From: an uncultured Lachnospiraceae bacterium
GTDB taxonomy: Bacteria > Bacillota > Clostridia > Lachnospirales > Lachnospiraceae
Assembly: GCA_910587085.1 (NCBI GenBank)
Contig: CAJUMC010000007.1
Coordinates: 1 to 64,000 of the forward strand
DNA: 64,000 nucleotides
Direction of reading: 5' to 3'
Every line of letters starts with the position of its first letter. Positions within the stretch are counted from its first letter, which is position 1. This document shows positions 8,125 to 17,078 of the stretch, piece by piece. The translations under genes and the position numbers were made by a program. The notes under the pieces are model-generated. The model was given only the letters and a program-made list of their open reading frames with translations. It was not told the DNA's origin and ran no database searches.

Positions 8125-9267
8125 ATGGAAAAAATATTTATATCAGCTTTAGCAATAAAAAAAGTCAGGCATTTAAGGGACATTTCCATTCCGTTGTCGG
8201 AGAACGGGATTAAGCACCTGATTTTAACGGGTAAAAATGGAAGCGGAAAAACAAGTGTGGTTGAGGCATTAGCAGATTATTTAAACAAAATTTTTACAGG
8301 GGAAAGGGAAACAGCTTTTAGAAATTGTCAGAAAGAACTGAGTATTGTACTGAACAGCAAAATCAGCAGTATTCCCGAACAGGCATCAAAGAACCATTTT
8401 ATTTTGGCGTATTACAAGGCGGACAGGGTATTTCAGGCAGAACAGCCAAAGCATGTCGAAAAAGTAGAATTAAAAGACTATTATGAGTTGACGGAATCTC
8501 CGCGCAATGAATTTGTAAAATACTTATTAGATCTGAAAATGACGGAAGCGCTGGCAAGAAGCAAAAACAAAATTGAGAAAGCAAACGAGATTCAGACATG
8601 GTTTGCCAAAATGGAACAACTTTTAAAACAAATATTTGATGATGAATCGGTAGAACTGGATTTTAATGAAGATACCTTTGAATTTCGCCTTACACAATCC
8701 GGGAAAGAGCCGTTTGACTTTAATACTTTATCCAGAGGTTATCAGGCGGTACTTGATATTGTACTGGACATAATAATGCGGATGCAGCATCAGACACAGC
8801 GTTCGTTTGCTTTCCATCTTCCGGGAATTGTTATAATTGATGAAATTGATGCGCATTTACACCTGGAACTGCAGAAATGTATTTTGCCGTTCCTGACAAC
8901 TTTTTTTCCAAATATACAGTTTATTGTGACTTCTCATTCTCCATTTATACTGGGCAGTATAGAAAATGCTGCGATCTATGATTTGGAAAATAAGATTCTG
9001 GTGGAGCGCGGACTGAATAATGTACCTTAAGATGGTATTGTAGAAGGCTATTTCAGAGCAGATAAACTTTCCGATCTTTTGAGGCAGAAATTTCTAAAAT
9101 ACAGTTGTCTAGTAAAAAAGAGGGAACTGTCAGAAGATGAACTGAGTGAAATTGCAGAATTGGAATTGTATTTAGATGAAATTCCTGACTATCTTGCCAT
9201 TGGTATTGCAACCGAATACAGAAAAATGAAGCTTGAATTTATGAACCGGGAGGATATTAATGGTTAA
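8125..9267 (+). pseudogene. AAA/ABC-type ATPase (PtuA-like), interrupted by an in-frame TAA
   Basis: The first 301 codons encode an SMC/ABC-like ATPase: Walker A GKNGSGKT at residues 36-43, signature-like LSRGYQAVLDI, Walker B IVIIDEIDAHLHLEL, and the switch histidine in VTSHSPFIL. A TAA at 9028-9030 then stops the frame after NVP. The same frame continues directly with DGIVEGYFRADKLSD and runs 78 more codons to 9267. The pattern suggests a tyrosine codon (TAT/TAC) changed to TAA. The full protein would be about 380 residues. The end overlaps the HNH gene by eight bases (ATGGTTAA). An ATPase coupled to an HNH nuclease is the layout of Septu and retron-associated PtuAB defence pairs; no reverse transcriptase lies nearby. 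The sequence is visibly more AT-rich than the his operon, hinting at transfer. Confidence 0.8.
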
Positions 9268-9934
9268 GGTAACACGCTCCTTTCCGGCACCCCAATCTCT
9301 TATTGAAGCCGCCAAAAAAGGAACCGGAAGGTATGATGAACCTGATGTTATTGAGAGATTAAATAGGGATTTCCATAACAAATGTTACATTTGTGAAATG
9401 AAAGATTTACAGGACCCAAATGTAGAACATTTATTGCCGCATAAAAACGGAAAGTATCCGGAAAGAAAACTTGATTGGGAAAATCTCTTTTGGTCCTGCG
9501 GACATTGCAACAGTATAAAAAATAATGGTAAATACGATACCGGAATTATAGATTGTTGCAGGCAGGATCCGGAACAGTATCTGACTTTTAAGCTTATAAG
9601 TGACAGTGTTGTTATCAATGCAGTAAAGTCCGAAGAGGAGATATACAGAAAGACAGCAGCACTTATAACAGAAACATTTTCCCTTAAGAATACGGGGATG
9701 AGGACATATACCAGCGATAAGCGGCTTCGTTTACTTCAAAAAGAAATGAATATTTTATATAAACAAATTGAAAAATTACATGGTAATCCGGATTGCAAAA
9801 TAACAATAAAGATTATAGGCAGCTTACTGAGACGCGAATCTGCGTTTGCCGCTTTCAAAAGGTGTTATGTAAAGGAACACGCACGCGAATATCCGCAGCT
9901 GCTGAATTATTTGCTTGAATCGGAAGCAACTTAG
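9260..9934 (+). CDS. HNH endonuclease, PtuB-like
   Basis: A 224-residue protein with a zinc-stabilised HNH (beta-beta-alpha-metal) site. C42-x2-C45 in CYICE and C80-x2-C83 in CGHCNSIK form a zinc knuckle pair; the catalytic histidine region is VEHLLPHK (H57), and the asparagine is in DWENLF (N75). The remaining 140 residues are helical and unassigned. It begins inside the last codons of the ATPase gene, so the two were surely translated together. The family matches the HNH partner of PtuA-type ATPases in Septu and type I retron systems (from memory). The reading frame is intact although the ATPase frame is broken. Confidence 0.85.
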   Translation: MVKVTRSFPAPQSLIEAAKKGTGRYDEPDVIERLNRDFHNKCYICEMKDLQDPNVEHLLPHKNGKYPERKLDWENLFWSCGHCNSIKNNGKYDTGIIDCCRQDPEQYLTFKLISDSVVINAVKSEEEIYRKTAALITETFSLKNTGMRTYTSDKRLRLLQKEMNILYKQIEKLHGNPDCKITIKIIGSLLRRESAFAAFKRCYVKEHAREYPQLLNYLLESEAT

Positions 9935-9974
9935 CTTTTCAACTGCAGGAGCTTCATTTTATGGGGGATAACTT

Positions 9975-10763
9975 ATGTACAAGCATCACGAGGAATCGCT
10001 TGAGAATTTAAAAAATTATTTTTCCGGGAAGGAAGAAGTGATCGCGCTGATTTTCGGCGGCTCCGTGGCAAAGGGCTGCGAGAGGCCGGATTCGGATCTG
10101 GATGCGATGGCGGTAATTACAGAAGAAGCATACGCCCTGCGTCAGAAAAGCAATACGACGGTAGAAACGATCGAAGGGTACTGCACCTACGAAGGCGGGT
10201 ATTTTGACGTAAAATATATGACGAAGAAGTTTTTGATGGATGCAGCGGAAAAAGGAAGCGAACCGGCAAGGAACGCATTTTTAAGCGCAAGGGTGTTGTT
10301 CAGCAGAGATCCGGAAATCGCAGAGATTGTATCCCAAATCCCGGTTTTTCAGGAACAGGAAAAAGAAGATAAAATGCTTTCTTTTTATGCTGATTTTTCG
10401 TTAAATTATCACTATTTTCTGAAATCCTGTCCGGTGGACGGCTACATGAAGCTTCATGCTGTGGGGGAGGTAATTTACAGCGCTTACCGAATGATTTTGC
10501 AGGAGCATGGGATTTTATTTCCGAGCAACCGCCGGCTGGAGGAATTCGTGGAGAAGATTTCGGAGGAAACCGCCGTATTGACGAGTCTGGGAAGAAAGGC
10601 AGCCCGGTCGCAGGAAATGGCGGATATCGATGCGTTTGCAAACTGTTTTCTGGAGATGCTGACCTGGGAAAGGCCGGCGGATTACGGCAATGTACTGTCG
10701 CGCTACACGGCAGATTTTGAACAGTGGTGGAGAACTCCAAGACCAAATATTAATGAATGGTAA
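9975..10763 (+). CDS. Nucleotidyltransferase-domain protein (NTP_transf_2-like)
   Basis: A 262-residue protein with the polymerase-beta-type nucleotidyltransferase signature FGGSVAKG (residues 27-34) followed by DSDLD (39-43), giving metal ligands D41 and D43. The C-terminal 150 residues are helical and resemble the accessory domain of kanamycin-nucleotidyltransferase-like or HEPN-linked proteins, but no specific family could be named. GGGGGA precedes the start. It sits 40 bases after the HNH gene, so it may share a transcript with the ATPase/HNH pair. Its base composition is closer to the core genome. Substrate unknown. Confidence 0.7.
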   Translation: MYKHHEESLENLKNYFSGKEEVIALIFGGSVAKGCERPDSDLDAMAVITEEAYALRQKSNTTVETIEGYCTYEGGYFDVKYMTKKFLMDAAEKGSEPARNAFLSARVLFSRDPEIAEIVSQIPVFQEQEKEDKMLSFYADFSLNYHYFLKSCPVDGYMKLHAVGEVIYSAYRMILQEHGILFPSNRRLEEFVEKISEETAVLTSLGRKAARSQEMADIDAFANCFLEMLTWERPADYGNVLSRYTADFEQWWRTPRPNINEW

Positions 10764-10885
10764 AATTAACGAATGGTAAAGAAAAGCCAGAACCCAAACG
10801 GTGCAGAGTTCTTTTTCGCGGGAGTTTGAGAACCCGGACGCCGGCAGGCATTTATATTTTTTTCAGCGAAAGGAGAAATGAGACC

Positions 10886-11728
10886 ATGGCACAGTTATTT
10901 ATGAGATTTCCGGGCGGCGTACAGCGGGCGCTGACGCTCAGCTACGACGACGGGGTGGAGCAGGATGCCCGGCTGATTGAAATTATGAAGAAATACGGGC
11001 TGAAAGGTACGTTCAACCTGAACAGCGGCGAGTACGCGCCGGAGGGAACGGTTTATCCGTCCGGACAGATCCACCGCCGGATGACAAAGCGTCAGGTGAC
11101 GGAGCTCTATGCGGACAGCGGGATGGAGGTTGCGGTTCACGGTCTGACCCATCCGTGGCTGGAGCAGCTTTCCGCCGTAGAATGCGCGCAGGAGATTATC
11201 AAGGACAGGGAAAATCTGGAAGAGCAGTTCGGCAGGATCGTGCGCGGGATGGCCTATCCTTACGGCACCTTTAATGACGCGGTTGTCCGCATTCTCGGGG
11301 ACTGCGGGATCGCGTACTCGCGCACTGTGCATTCCACCGGAAGCTTTGATATACCGGGCGACTGGCTGCGCCTGCCGGCAACCTGCCATCACAACGATCC
11401 GCGCCTGACGGAGCTTGCGGAGCGCTTTCTTGCGCCGTTCTGGCATCCGCACCCGCAGCTGTTCTATCTGTGGGGACACAGCTATGAGTTTGAAGAGAAC
11501 CATAACTGGGAGCGGATTGAGGATTTTGCGAAGCTTCTCGGCGGGCGGAAGGAAATCTGGTACGCAACCAATATCGAGGTGCATGATTATGTCGAAGCGT
11601 ACCGTTCTCTGGTATTTTCCGCGGACGGGCGGCGGCTGTACAACCCGACCGCGTTTGAACTCTTTTATGAAGGGTACGGGCAGTCGGGCAGCATTCAGCC
11701 CGGGGAGACGAAAATGCTTGCACGGTAG
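10886..11728 (+). CDS. Polysaccharide deacetylase-family protein (NodB/CE4-like)
   Basis: A 280-residue protein with CE4-type motifs: LTLSYDDGVEQD (motif 1, metal and base aspartates), VAVHGLTHPWLE (motif 2, HxxxxH/P-like histidines) and MAYPYGTFND (motif 3). It has no signal peptide, so it is likely cytoplasmic, acting on a small acylated sugar or oligosaccharide rather than on cell wall. The start is chosen because AGGAGA lies 10 bases upstream; the frame stays open back to 10757, but that extension overlaps the nucleotidyltransferase and lacks similarity. A 6-bp hairpin (AACGGC 11732-11737 with GCCGTT 11747-11752) follows but has no T-run. Confidence 0.8.
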   Translation: MAQLFMRFPGGVQRALTLSYDDGVEQDARLIEIMKKYGLKGTFNLNSGEYAPEGTVYPSGQIHRRMTKRQVTELYADSGMEVAVHGLTHPWLEQLSAVECAQEIIKDRENLEEQFGRIVRGMAYPYGTFNDAVVRILGDCGIAYSRTVHSTGSFDIPGDWLRLPATCHHNDPRLTELAERFLAPFWHPHPQLFYLWGHSYEFEENHNWERIEDFAKLLGGRKEIWYATNIEVHDYVEAYRSLVFSADGRRLYNPTAFELFYEGYGQSGSIQPGETKMLAR

Positions 11729-11804
11729 GAAAACGGCGGCTCTTTTGCCGTTAGCTGTTCCCTGCTGCCCCTGAAAGACGATTCTCCGGGAAGATTTTCA
11801 TGCT

Positions 11805-11834
11805 GTCATGTTTTTTTTCCGCAGCGCATATACT
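11805..11834 (+). promoter_or_regulatory. Possible sigma-E promoter for spoIVA
   Basis: GTCATGTT (11805-11812) and CATATACT (11827-11834) are separated by 14 bases. They resemble the sigma-E consensus (-35 near KMATATTT, -10 near CATACAAT, spacer 13-15). SpoIVA is a known mother-cell sigma-E product in Bacillus, so the position about 150 bases before its ATG makes sense. The -35 match is only partial. Confidence 0.4.
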
Positions 11835-11991
11835 CTATCAGTATAAGAGGGTGGGCTGATCTAAACGGCCGTATCCGACACGGGCCTGCCCCGGCGGATG
11901 CACGGAGAGGACGGCCCGCGGGCTCTGCGCTGCGCCGGAGTCCTGTGCGCTATGCTGCCCCGGAAATACAGACGCAGCACGGAGGAGAAGC

Positions 11992-13476
11992 ATGGAAGCA
12001 GAGAGCAAGTTTAATTTATACAGGGATATCCGGCAGAGAACAAACGGAGAAATCTATCTCGGCGTGGTAGGGCCGGTAAGAACTGGAAAATCTACCTTTA
12101 TCAAGCATTTTATGGAGGAGCTGGTGCTCCCGGAAATCGAGGATGTACATAGCCGCGAACTCGCGACGGATGAATTGCCGCAGAGTGCCGCCGGGAAAAC
12201 CGTAATGACAACCGAGCCGAAATTTATTCCGAAGGACGCGGTGGAAATTGAAATTTCGGACGGCGTTAAGGTATCCGTCCGCCTGATCGACTGCGTGGGC
12301 TTTATGGTTGAGGGGGCGGCGGGACATACGGAAAACAATGTGGAGCGGATGGTGAAAACGCCGTGGTTTTCTCATGAGATCCCGTTTACCCAGGCGGCCG
12401 AAATCGGCACCAGAAAGGTGATACACGATCATTCCACCATCGGCATCGTCGTGACGACGGACGGCAGTTTTACCGATATCGGGCGGGAGAGCTATGCCCA
12501 GGCCGAGGAACGCGCGATCCAGGAGCTCAAAAAAATCGGAAAGCCGTACATTGTGCTGCTCAACACGCTCCGCCCGTATTCCGCGGAGACAAAGGAGCTG
12601 GCAGAGCAGCTGCAGGAACTCTACGGCGTGAGCGTGCTGCCGGTCAACTGCGAGCAGCTCAAGCGGGAGGATATCGACCGCATTCTCCAGAAGGTACTCG
12701 ATGAATTTCCGGTCAGCGAGCTCTGGTTTACGATCCCGAAATGGACGGAGCTTCTGGAAAAAAGCCATCCGGTCAAGCAGGATATGATTCGGAATGCCAG
12801 GGAACTGCTGGGACGTTTTTCCAAGATGAAGGATCTGAAATACTGCAAAAAACAGCTGTTTTCGGATGATATTTTAAGCTTCCGGCTCGAGGAGCTTTCG
12901 ATGGAAAACGGCATTGCGCAGATTAAGGCCGATGTGGCAGAAAAATGCTATTACGAGCATATCAGCGAAATGATCGGAACGCCGATTGAGGGAGAATATC
13001 AGCTGATCCGCCTGATCCGTGAGCTGGCAGACCGGAAAAACGAATACGAAAAGGTGGGGAACGCCTGCGAGGAGGTGCGCGAAAACGGCTACGGAATCGT
13101 TATGCCTTCCATCGGCGAGGTATCCGTGGAGGCGCCGGAACTTATACGGCACGGAAGCAAATATGGTGTGAAGCTTAAGGCGACCGCGCCGTCCATCCAC
13201 CTGATCCAGGCGGATGTCGTTACGGAGGTGGCGCCGATTGTCGGCACAAAGGAGCAGGCCGAGGATCTGGTGGAATACATGCTCGAACAGTCCGATGCGT
13301 CCGAGGCCGGAATCTGGGACACCAATATTTTCGGCAAAACCCTGCAGCAGCTTGTGGAGGAGGGCATTCAGACGAAGATGGACCGCATGACGATTGAGAG
13401 CCGGCGCAAAATGCAGGACACAATGAAAAAGATTGTCAACGAAAGCAACGGAGGTATGATCTGTATTATTATCTAG
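11992..13476 (+). CDS. spoIVA: Stage IV sporulation protein A
   Basis: A 494-residue morphogenetic ATPase that polymerises on the forespore surface and anchors the spore coat basement layer. Walker A GPVRTGKST is at residues 27-35, and a LIDCVGFMVEGAAGH segment resembles the Walker B/switch region. The length matches the Bacillus protein (492), and the C-terminal residues, which in the family bind SpoVM and the forespore, are retained (ending GGMICIII). GGAGGAGAAGC precedes the ATG. It stands as a single gene. Its presence shows that the organism has the spore-coat programme. Confidence 0.98.
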   Translation: MEAESKFNLYRDIRQRTNGEIYLGVVGPVRTGKSTFIKHFMEELVLPEIEDVHSRELATDELPQSAAGKTVMTTEPKFIPKDAVEIEISDGVKVSVRLIDCVGFMVEGAAGHTENNVERMVKTPWFSHEIPFTQAAEIGTRKVIHDHSTIGIVVTTDGSFTDIGRESYAQAEERAIQELKKIGKPYIVLLNTLRPYSAETKELAEQLQELYGVSVLPVNCEQLKREDIDRILQKVLDEFPVSELWFTIPKWTELLEKSHPVKQDMIRNARELLGRFSKMKDLKYCKKQLFSDDILSFRLEELSMENGIAQIKADVAEKCYYEHISEMIGTPIEGEYQLIRLIRELADRKNEYEKVGNACEEVRENGYGIVMPSIGEVSVEAPELIRHGSKYGVKLKATAPSIHLIQADVVTEVAPIVGTKEQAEDLVEYMLEQSDASEAGIWDTNIFGKTLQQLVEEGIQTKMDRMTIESRRKMQDTMKKIVNESNGGMICIII

Positions 13477-13561
13477 CAAAAAAGCAGACAATTATCCTTT
13501 GACACAAAATATTATTTCATACAACCGATACATATTTTTACAGGAAAATTATTAATTGAAG

Positions 13562-13608
13562 CAGAAGCGTTCCGCCATACATCAGAAACCAAGGGCGGGA
13601 CGCTTCTG
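13562..13608 (+). terminator. Large hairpin downstream of spoIVA
   Basis: CAGAAGCGTTCCGCC (13562-13576) pairs with GGCGGGACGCTTCTG (13594-13608): 15 pairs including one G-U, with a 17-base loop. No T-run follows, so it may be a terminator of the atypical kind or a transcript-stabilising structure. The gap 13477-13805 otherwise holds only the promoter of the next gene. Confidence 0.5.
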
Positions 13609-13714
13609 TGCGTCTTCGGGGAGGCGCGGCTCATAAAAAGCAGACGCAAAAATCAGATGCTCCGGACTTCGGACAGGTGTATCCGCTATTCTCGTGAAAT
13701 CTGCACAAATCCTA

Positions 13715-13743
13715 TTTACATTCTGGCAGGTTTATTGTATAAT
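13715..13743 (+). promoter_or_regulatory. Sigma-A promoter for the GH43 arabinanase
   Basis: TTTACA (13715-13720) and TATAAT (13738-13743) are separated by 17 bases, a near-perfect housekeeping promoter, about 60 bases before the ATG of the GH43 lipoprotein. Confidence 0.75.
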
Positions 13744-13805
13744 GACAATATCTTAGTTTAGAATAACTTAAAACAATTTACAATTATCTAAAAAGGAGAA
13801 GACGG

Positions 13806-15449
13806 ATGAGAAAGAAAAAAATGCTTTGTCAAAGGGCGGCTCTTTTTGGGATGCTGGCGGCATTAACGCTGTCGGCTTCGGCACTTGCCGGATGCGGAGA
13901 AAAAAATCCGGATGCGGAACCGACGCCGACCGGGGAAGCGCAGGGAACCGGCACGCCAGCTCCTGCGGACGGGACGCCGCAGCCTACCGATGAGGCGGAG
14001 CCGACACCCTACGAGGAGCTTGATATCAGCTACAAAAGGGTCAGCGTTCATGACCCGTCCATCATCAAGGCCGACGATACCTATTACATTTTCGGCTCCC
14101 ATAAGGCGTGGGCGAAAAGCAAGGATTTGATCCGCTGGGAAATCTTCCGGAACAATATCAATTCCAATCTCGGCGCGCTGTTCGGGGATATCTGGGAGGA
14201 CTGGAGCAAAACGGCTTCCAACCCGGATATGGGCGGCAATATGTGGGCTCCGGATGTCATTTACAATGAGGCGCTCGGAAAATACTGCATGTACATGAGC
14301 GTAAACGGAAACGACTGGAATTCCGTGATTACGCTTCTGACGGCGGACGAGATTGAGGGGCCTTACGAGTATGTCGGGCCGGTAGTATACTCGGGCTTTA
14401 ATACAGGCTCGCATCCGGCAGAAAAAACGGATGTCTATCAGGTTCTCGGCGAGGGCGCGGATCTGACCAGATATCAGAATACGAGCGTCAATAAAATTAA
14501 CGCGATCGATCCCTGCGTAAAATACGACGAAAACGGCGATCTCTGGATGGTCTACGGTTCCTGGTTCGGCGGACTTTACATGCTGAAGCTGGATGCGGAA
14601 ACCGGCCTGAGAGACTATACGGAAACCTACGAGACTGTGACCGACGTTTCCGATGCTTATCTCGGCATTAAAATCGCAGGGGGGCACGGCGTATCCGGCG
14701 AGGGCCCTTACATTATCCATGCGGGCGATTATTATTATCTTTTTGTATCCTATGGCGGCCTGGACGCAGAGAAGGGCTATCAGATGAGAGTTTACCGCTC
14801 GGAGAAAATTACCGGCCCTTATGTTGATCAGAACGGTGCTTCCGCGATTTACACAAAGGCCGAGAATAATCTCTTCTCGAAGGTCGGCATCCGCCTGATG
14901 TCCTCCTACAAGCTCGCGGGCAATTTCGAAACGCATGTGGCGCAGGGGCATAATTCTGCACTTGTCGATGACGACGGGAAAATTTACCTTGTCTATCACA
15001 CGCGCTTTGCGGGCGGAAAGGGCGGAAACAAGGAGGCGCACGAGGTTCGTGTGCAGCAGCTCTTTATCAACCAGGACGGCTGGCTGATCGCTGCTCCTTA
15101 TGAATATTCAGGGGAGAGCCTTCCGGAAACAAATCTGACCATGGAGCAGATGTGCGGTGAGTATGAATTTATTGTCCATGATCCGCAGATCTATTACACC
15201 ATTCTGATCGGTGAGCCGGCAGGCATCGTCGATACGCTGCTGATCCGCCTGAATGAGGACGGCACGGTAACAGGGGACGCGGAAGGAACCTGGACATGGA
15301 CGGACGGAAAAGCCGACATGACCATCACGGTGGACGGTGTAGAATACAAAGGCTATTTTCTGCGTCAGGCGACCGAGGGCATTCACAAAATAGTTACGGT
15401 GTTCACCGCGCTCGGCGATAATACCTGCGTGTGGGGAAGCCAGAAATAG
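13806..15449 (+). CDS. GH43 endo-arabinanase-like lipoprotein
   Basis: A 547-residue secreted lipoprotein. A basic start and hydrophobic stretch lead to the lipobox LAGC with C30, then a Pro/Thr/Glu-rich linker (31-70). The five-bladed propeller follows with GH43 catalytic residues D83 (VHDPS, base), D235 (IDPC, pKa modulator) and E299 (GEGPY, acid), plus the H382 of GHNSALVDDDG that coordinates the central metal in arabinanases. The C-terminal 110 residues form a beta-rich domain like that seen in extracellular arabinan endo-1,5-alpha-L-arabinosidases. It probably cuts arabinan outside the cell. AAAGGAG lies upstream. It is monocistronic, with promoter and terminator visible. Exact substrate is inferred. 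Confidence 0.88.
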   Translation: MRKKKMLCQRAALFGMLAALTLSASALAGCGEKNPDAEPTPTGEAQGTGTPAPADGTPQPTDEAEPTPYEELDISYKRVSVHDPSIIKADDTYYIFGSHKAWAKSKDLIRWEIFRNNINSNLGALFGDIWEDWSKTASNPDMGGNMWAPDVIYNEALGKYCMYMSVNGNDWNSVITLLTADEIEGPYEYVGPVVYSGFNTGSHPAEKTDVYQVLGEGADLTRYQNTSVNKINAIDPCVKYDENGDLWMVYGSWFGGLYMLKLDAETGLRDYTETYETVTDVSDAYLGIKIAGGHGVSGEGPYIIHAGDYYYLFVSYGGLDAEKGYQMRVYRSEKITGPYVDQNGASAIYTKAENNLFSKVGIRLMSSYKLAGNFETHVAQGHNSALVDDDGKIYLVYHTRFAGGKGGNKEAHEVRVQQLFINQDGWLIAAPYEYSGESLPETNLTMEQMCGEYEFIVHDPQIYYTILIGEPAGIVDTLLIRLNEDGTVTGDAEGTWTWTDGKADMTITVDGVEYKGYFLRQATEGIHKIVTVFTALGDNTCVWGSQK

Positions 15450-15517
15450 ACGGCCGGCTCAAAAAAGCAGGTTCAGAAGACGGAACGGCCGGAAAACAGC
15501 CGGACACAGCGGCAAAT

Positions 15518-15549
15518 CAGCAAAAAGGGGCTTCGGCCCTTTTTTGCTG
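15518..15549 (+). terminator. Rho-independent terminator after GH43
   Basis: CAGCAAAAAGGGGC (15518-15531), loop TTCG, GCCCTTTTTTGCTG (15536-15549): a 14-pair stem with one G-U and a stable tetraloop, with A- and T-runs within the stem, so it could work in both directions. Confidence 0.8.
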
Positions 15550-15655
15550 TGATAATATGAAACTTACGGAGCAAGGGCGTTCCTTCCAAAAACCCTTCCT
15601 CAATGCAGAAGCACGGGGTAAAGTGACACGGAAATAAAAAAATCGCGACATACAG

Positions 15656-15684
15656 TTGACAAATTTCACTGAGGTTGCTATAAT
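15656..15684 (+). promoter_or_regulatory. Sigma-A promoter for the SH3-NlpC/P60 gene
   Basis: A perfect TTGACA (15656-15661), 17-base spacer and perfect TATAAT (15679-15684) stand about 130 bases before the ATG. This should be one of the strongest promoters in the window. The leader between it and the gene has no recognised structure. Confidence 0.85.
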
Positions 15685-15817
15685 AACTTCGTAAATAAAA
15701 TTTAACAACTTTGTAACAATTCGGATTTCCCCCGGATTTTACAGAGCATTCATCCGACTTTTCGATTTTGACATAAGCAGCTTTTATCAATCAGCGATTT
15801 TTTTTACGGAGGTACCC

Positions 15818-16936
15818 ATGAAGAGAATATGGAATAGAGCAGTGCTCACCGCGGCTGTGCTTTCTCTGACCGCCGGCGCGCCGGCGCTGCCGGTATATGC
15901 GGACGGCGATTCCAATGGTCTTGCAGGTTTTTCTTTTATTTTTGATCAGTATCTTATGTCCGATTCGGACGAGGACTCGAGCGAGGAAAATTCCACAACC
16001 CTGTTTTCTACGGATGTTTCCATACCGGAAAATGTTGCCATCGCAAATGTGACGGATTCCTGCAACATCCGGGAGGGCGCCGGGACAAATTATAATATTA
16101 TCGGCATTTTTCCGAAAAATGCGTACTGCGTTGTGCTGGATGTAACGGAAAGCGGCTGGGCGCATATCAAATCCGGCAATGTGACCGGCTATATCAAGAC
16201 GGATTACCTTTTTATGGGCGATGAGGGCTATCAGAAGGCCAGCGAGCTGGCACGGCTGATGGCAACCGTGACCGCAGGCACCGTCAATGTTCGGACCGAG
16301 CCGTCCACAGAGAGCGACGATACCATTATCATGGAAGTTACCAGGGGCGAGCAGCTCGAGGTTGTGGAGGATGCCATCCTGAACAAAAATGATGAAAAGG
16401 CGCAGCTGTGGGTGAAGGTGATCGTGGACAGTACTGACATGACCGAGTCGAACGAGGACAGCTACGGTTATATCAGCAGTGAATTTGTCAAGGTAGGCTA
16501 TGACTGGAAAACGGCGGTAAAAATTGATCCGATTGACGCTTCGGTTTCCGCGATCCGCCGCAAGGTGGTTTCAGAGTCAAAGAAATACATCGGCCTGAAA
16601 TATGTCTGGGGCGGAACAAGCCTGACGAAGGGCGCCGACTGCTCCGGTTTCTGTATTGCCGTATACCGCGCATGCGGAATCAGCACGAAAAAGCTGCCGC
16701 GCACCTCGTACGGCATGGCGGGTTCGTCGGTCGGCAAAACGGTTTCCCTGGCAAATGCAAAACCGGGTGATCTCGTGTTCTACGGCGATACCAGAGGAAA
16801 TGTCAACCATGTCGGCATCTATATCGGCAACAATCAGGTAATTCATGAGAGCGGCAGAAAGGAAGGCTGCAAGATTTCAAGAGTAAATTACCGCACTATC
16901 CTGAAAATCAAGAATTTTATTGATTATATTTACTGA
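15818..16936 (+). CDS. Secreted SH3b-SH3b-NlpC/P60 peptidoglycan hydrolase
   Basis: A 372-residue exported protein: signal peptide (basic MKRIWNR, hydrophobic core, cleavage after VYA near residue 28), acidic linker, two bacterial SH3 domains (about 70-130 and 145-225, each with a C/VNIR or VNVR-G/TEPS turn) that bind cell wall, then a C-terminal NlpC/P60 cysteine peptidase (about 245-365). The catalytic cysteine lies in GADCSGF, with histidines in NHVGIYIG and VIHES. It should cleave within the stem peptide (typically gamma-D-Glu to diamino acid). Its strong promoter and own terminator mark it as a highly expressed single gene. Confidence 0.92.
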   Translation: MKRIWNRAVLTAAVLSLTAGAPALPVYADGDSNGLAGFSFIFDQYLMSDSDEDSSEENSTTLFSTDVSIPENVAIANVTDSCNIREGAGTNYNIIGIFPKNAYCVVLDVTESGWAHIKSGNVTGYIKTDYLFMGDEGYQKASELARLMATVTAGTVNVRTEPSTESDDTIIMEVTRGEQLEVVEDAILNKNDEKAQLWVKVIVDSTDMTESNEDSYGYISSEFVKVGYDWKTAVKIDPIDASVSAIRRKVVSESKKYIGLKYVWGGTSLTKGADCSGFCIAVYRACGISTKKLPRTSYGMAGSSVGKTVSLANAKPGDLVFYGDTRGNVNHVGIYIGNNQVIHESGRKEGCKISRVNYRTILKIKNFIDYIY

Positions 16937-16942
16937 GAAAAA

Positions 16943-16971
16943 GGCGCCCCGGAATCCCCGGGGCGTCTTTT
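16943..16971 (+). terminator. Terminator after NlpC/P60 gene
   Basis: CGCCCCGG (16945-16952) pairs with CCGGGGCG (16958-16965); two more pairs extend the stem outward. It is followed by TCTTTT. Placed 7 bases after the stop codon. Confidence 0.85.
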
Positions 16972-17078
16972 CGTGCACACGGCAGCATAAGGAATTCTGC
17001 CGCTGCCGCAGCATGCGGGCGGCGCGGCGGCCCCTTCGGTTTATTGACAATAATTGAGTAATTCTCCGCAATAAAACG

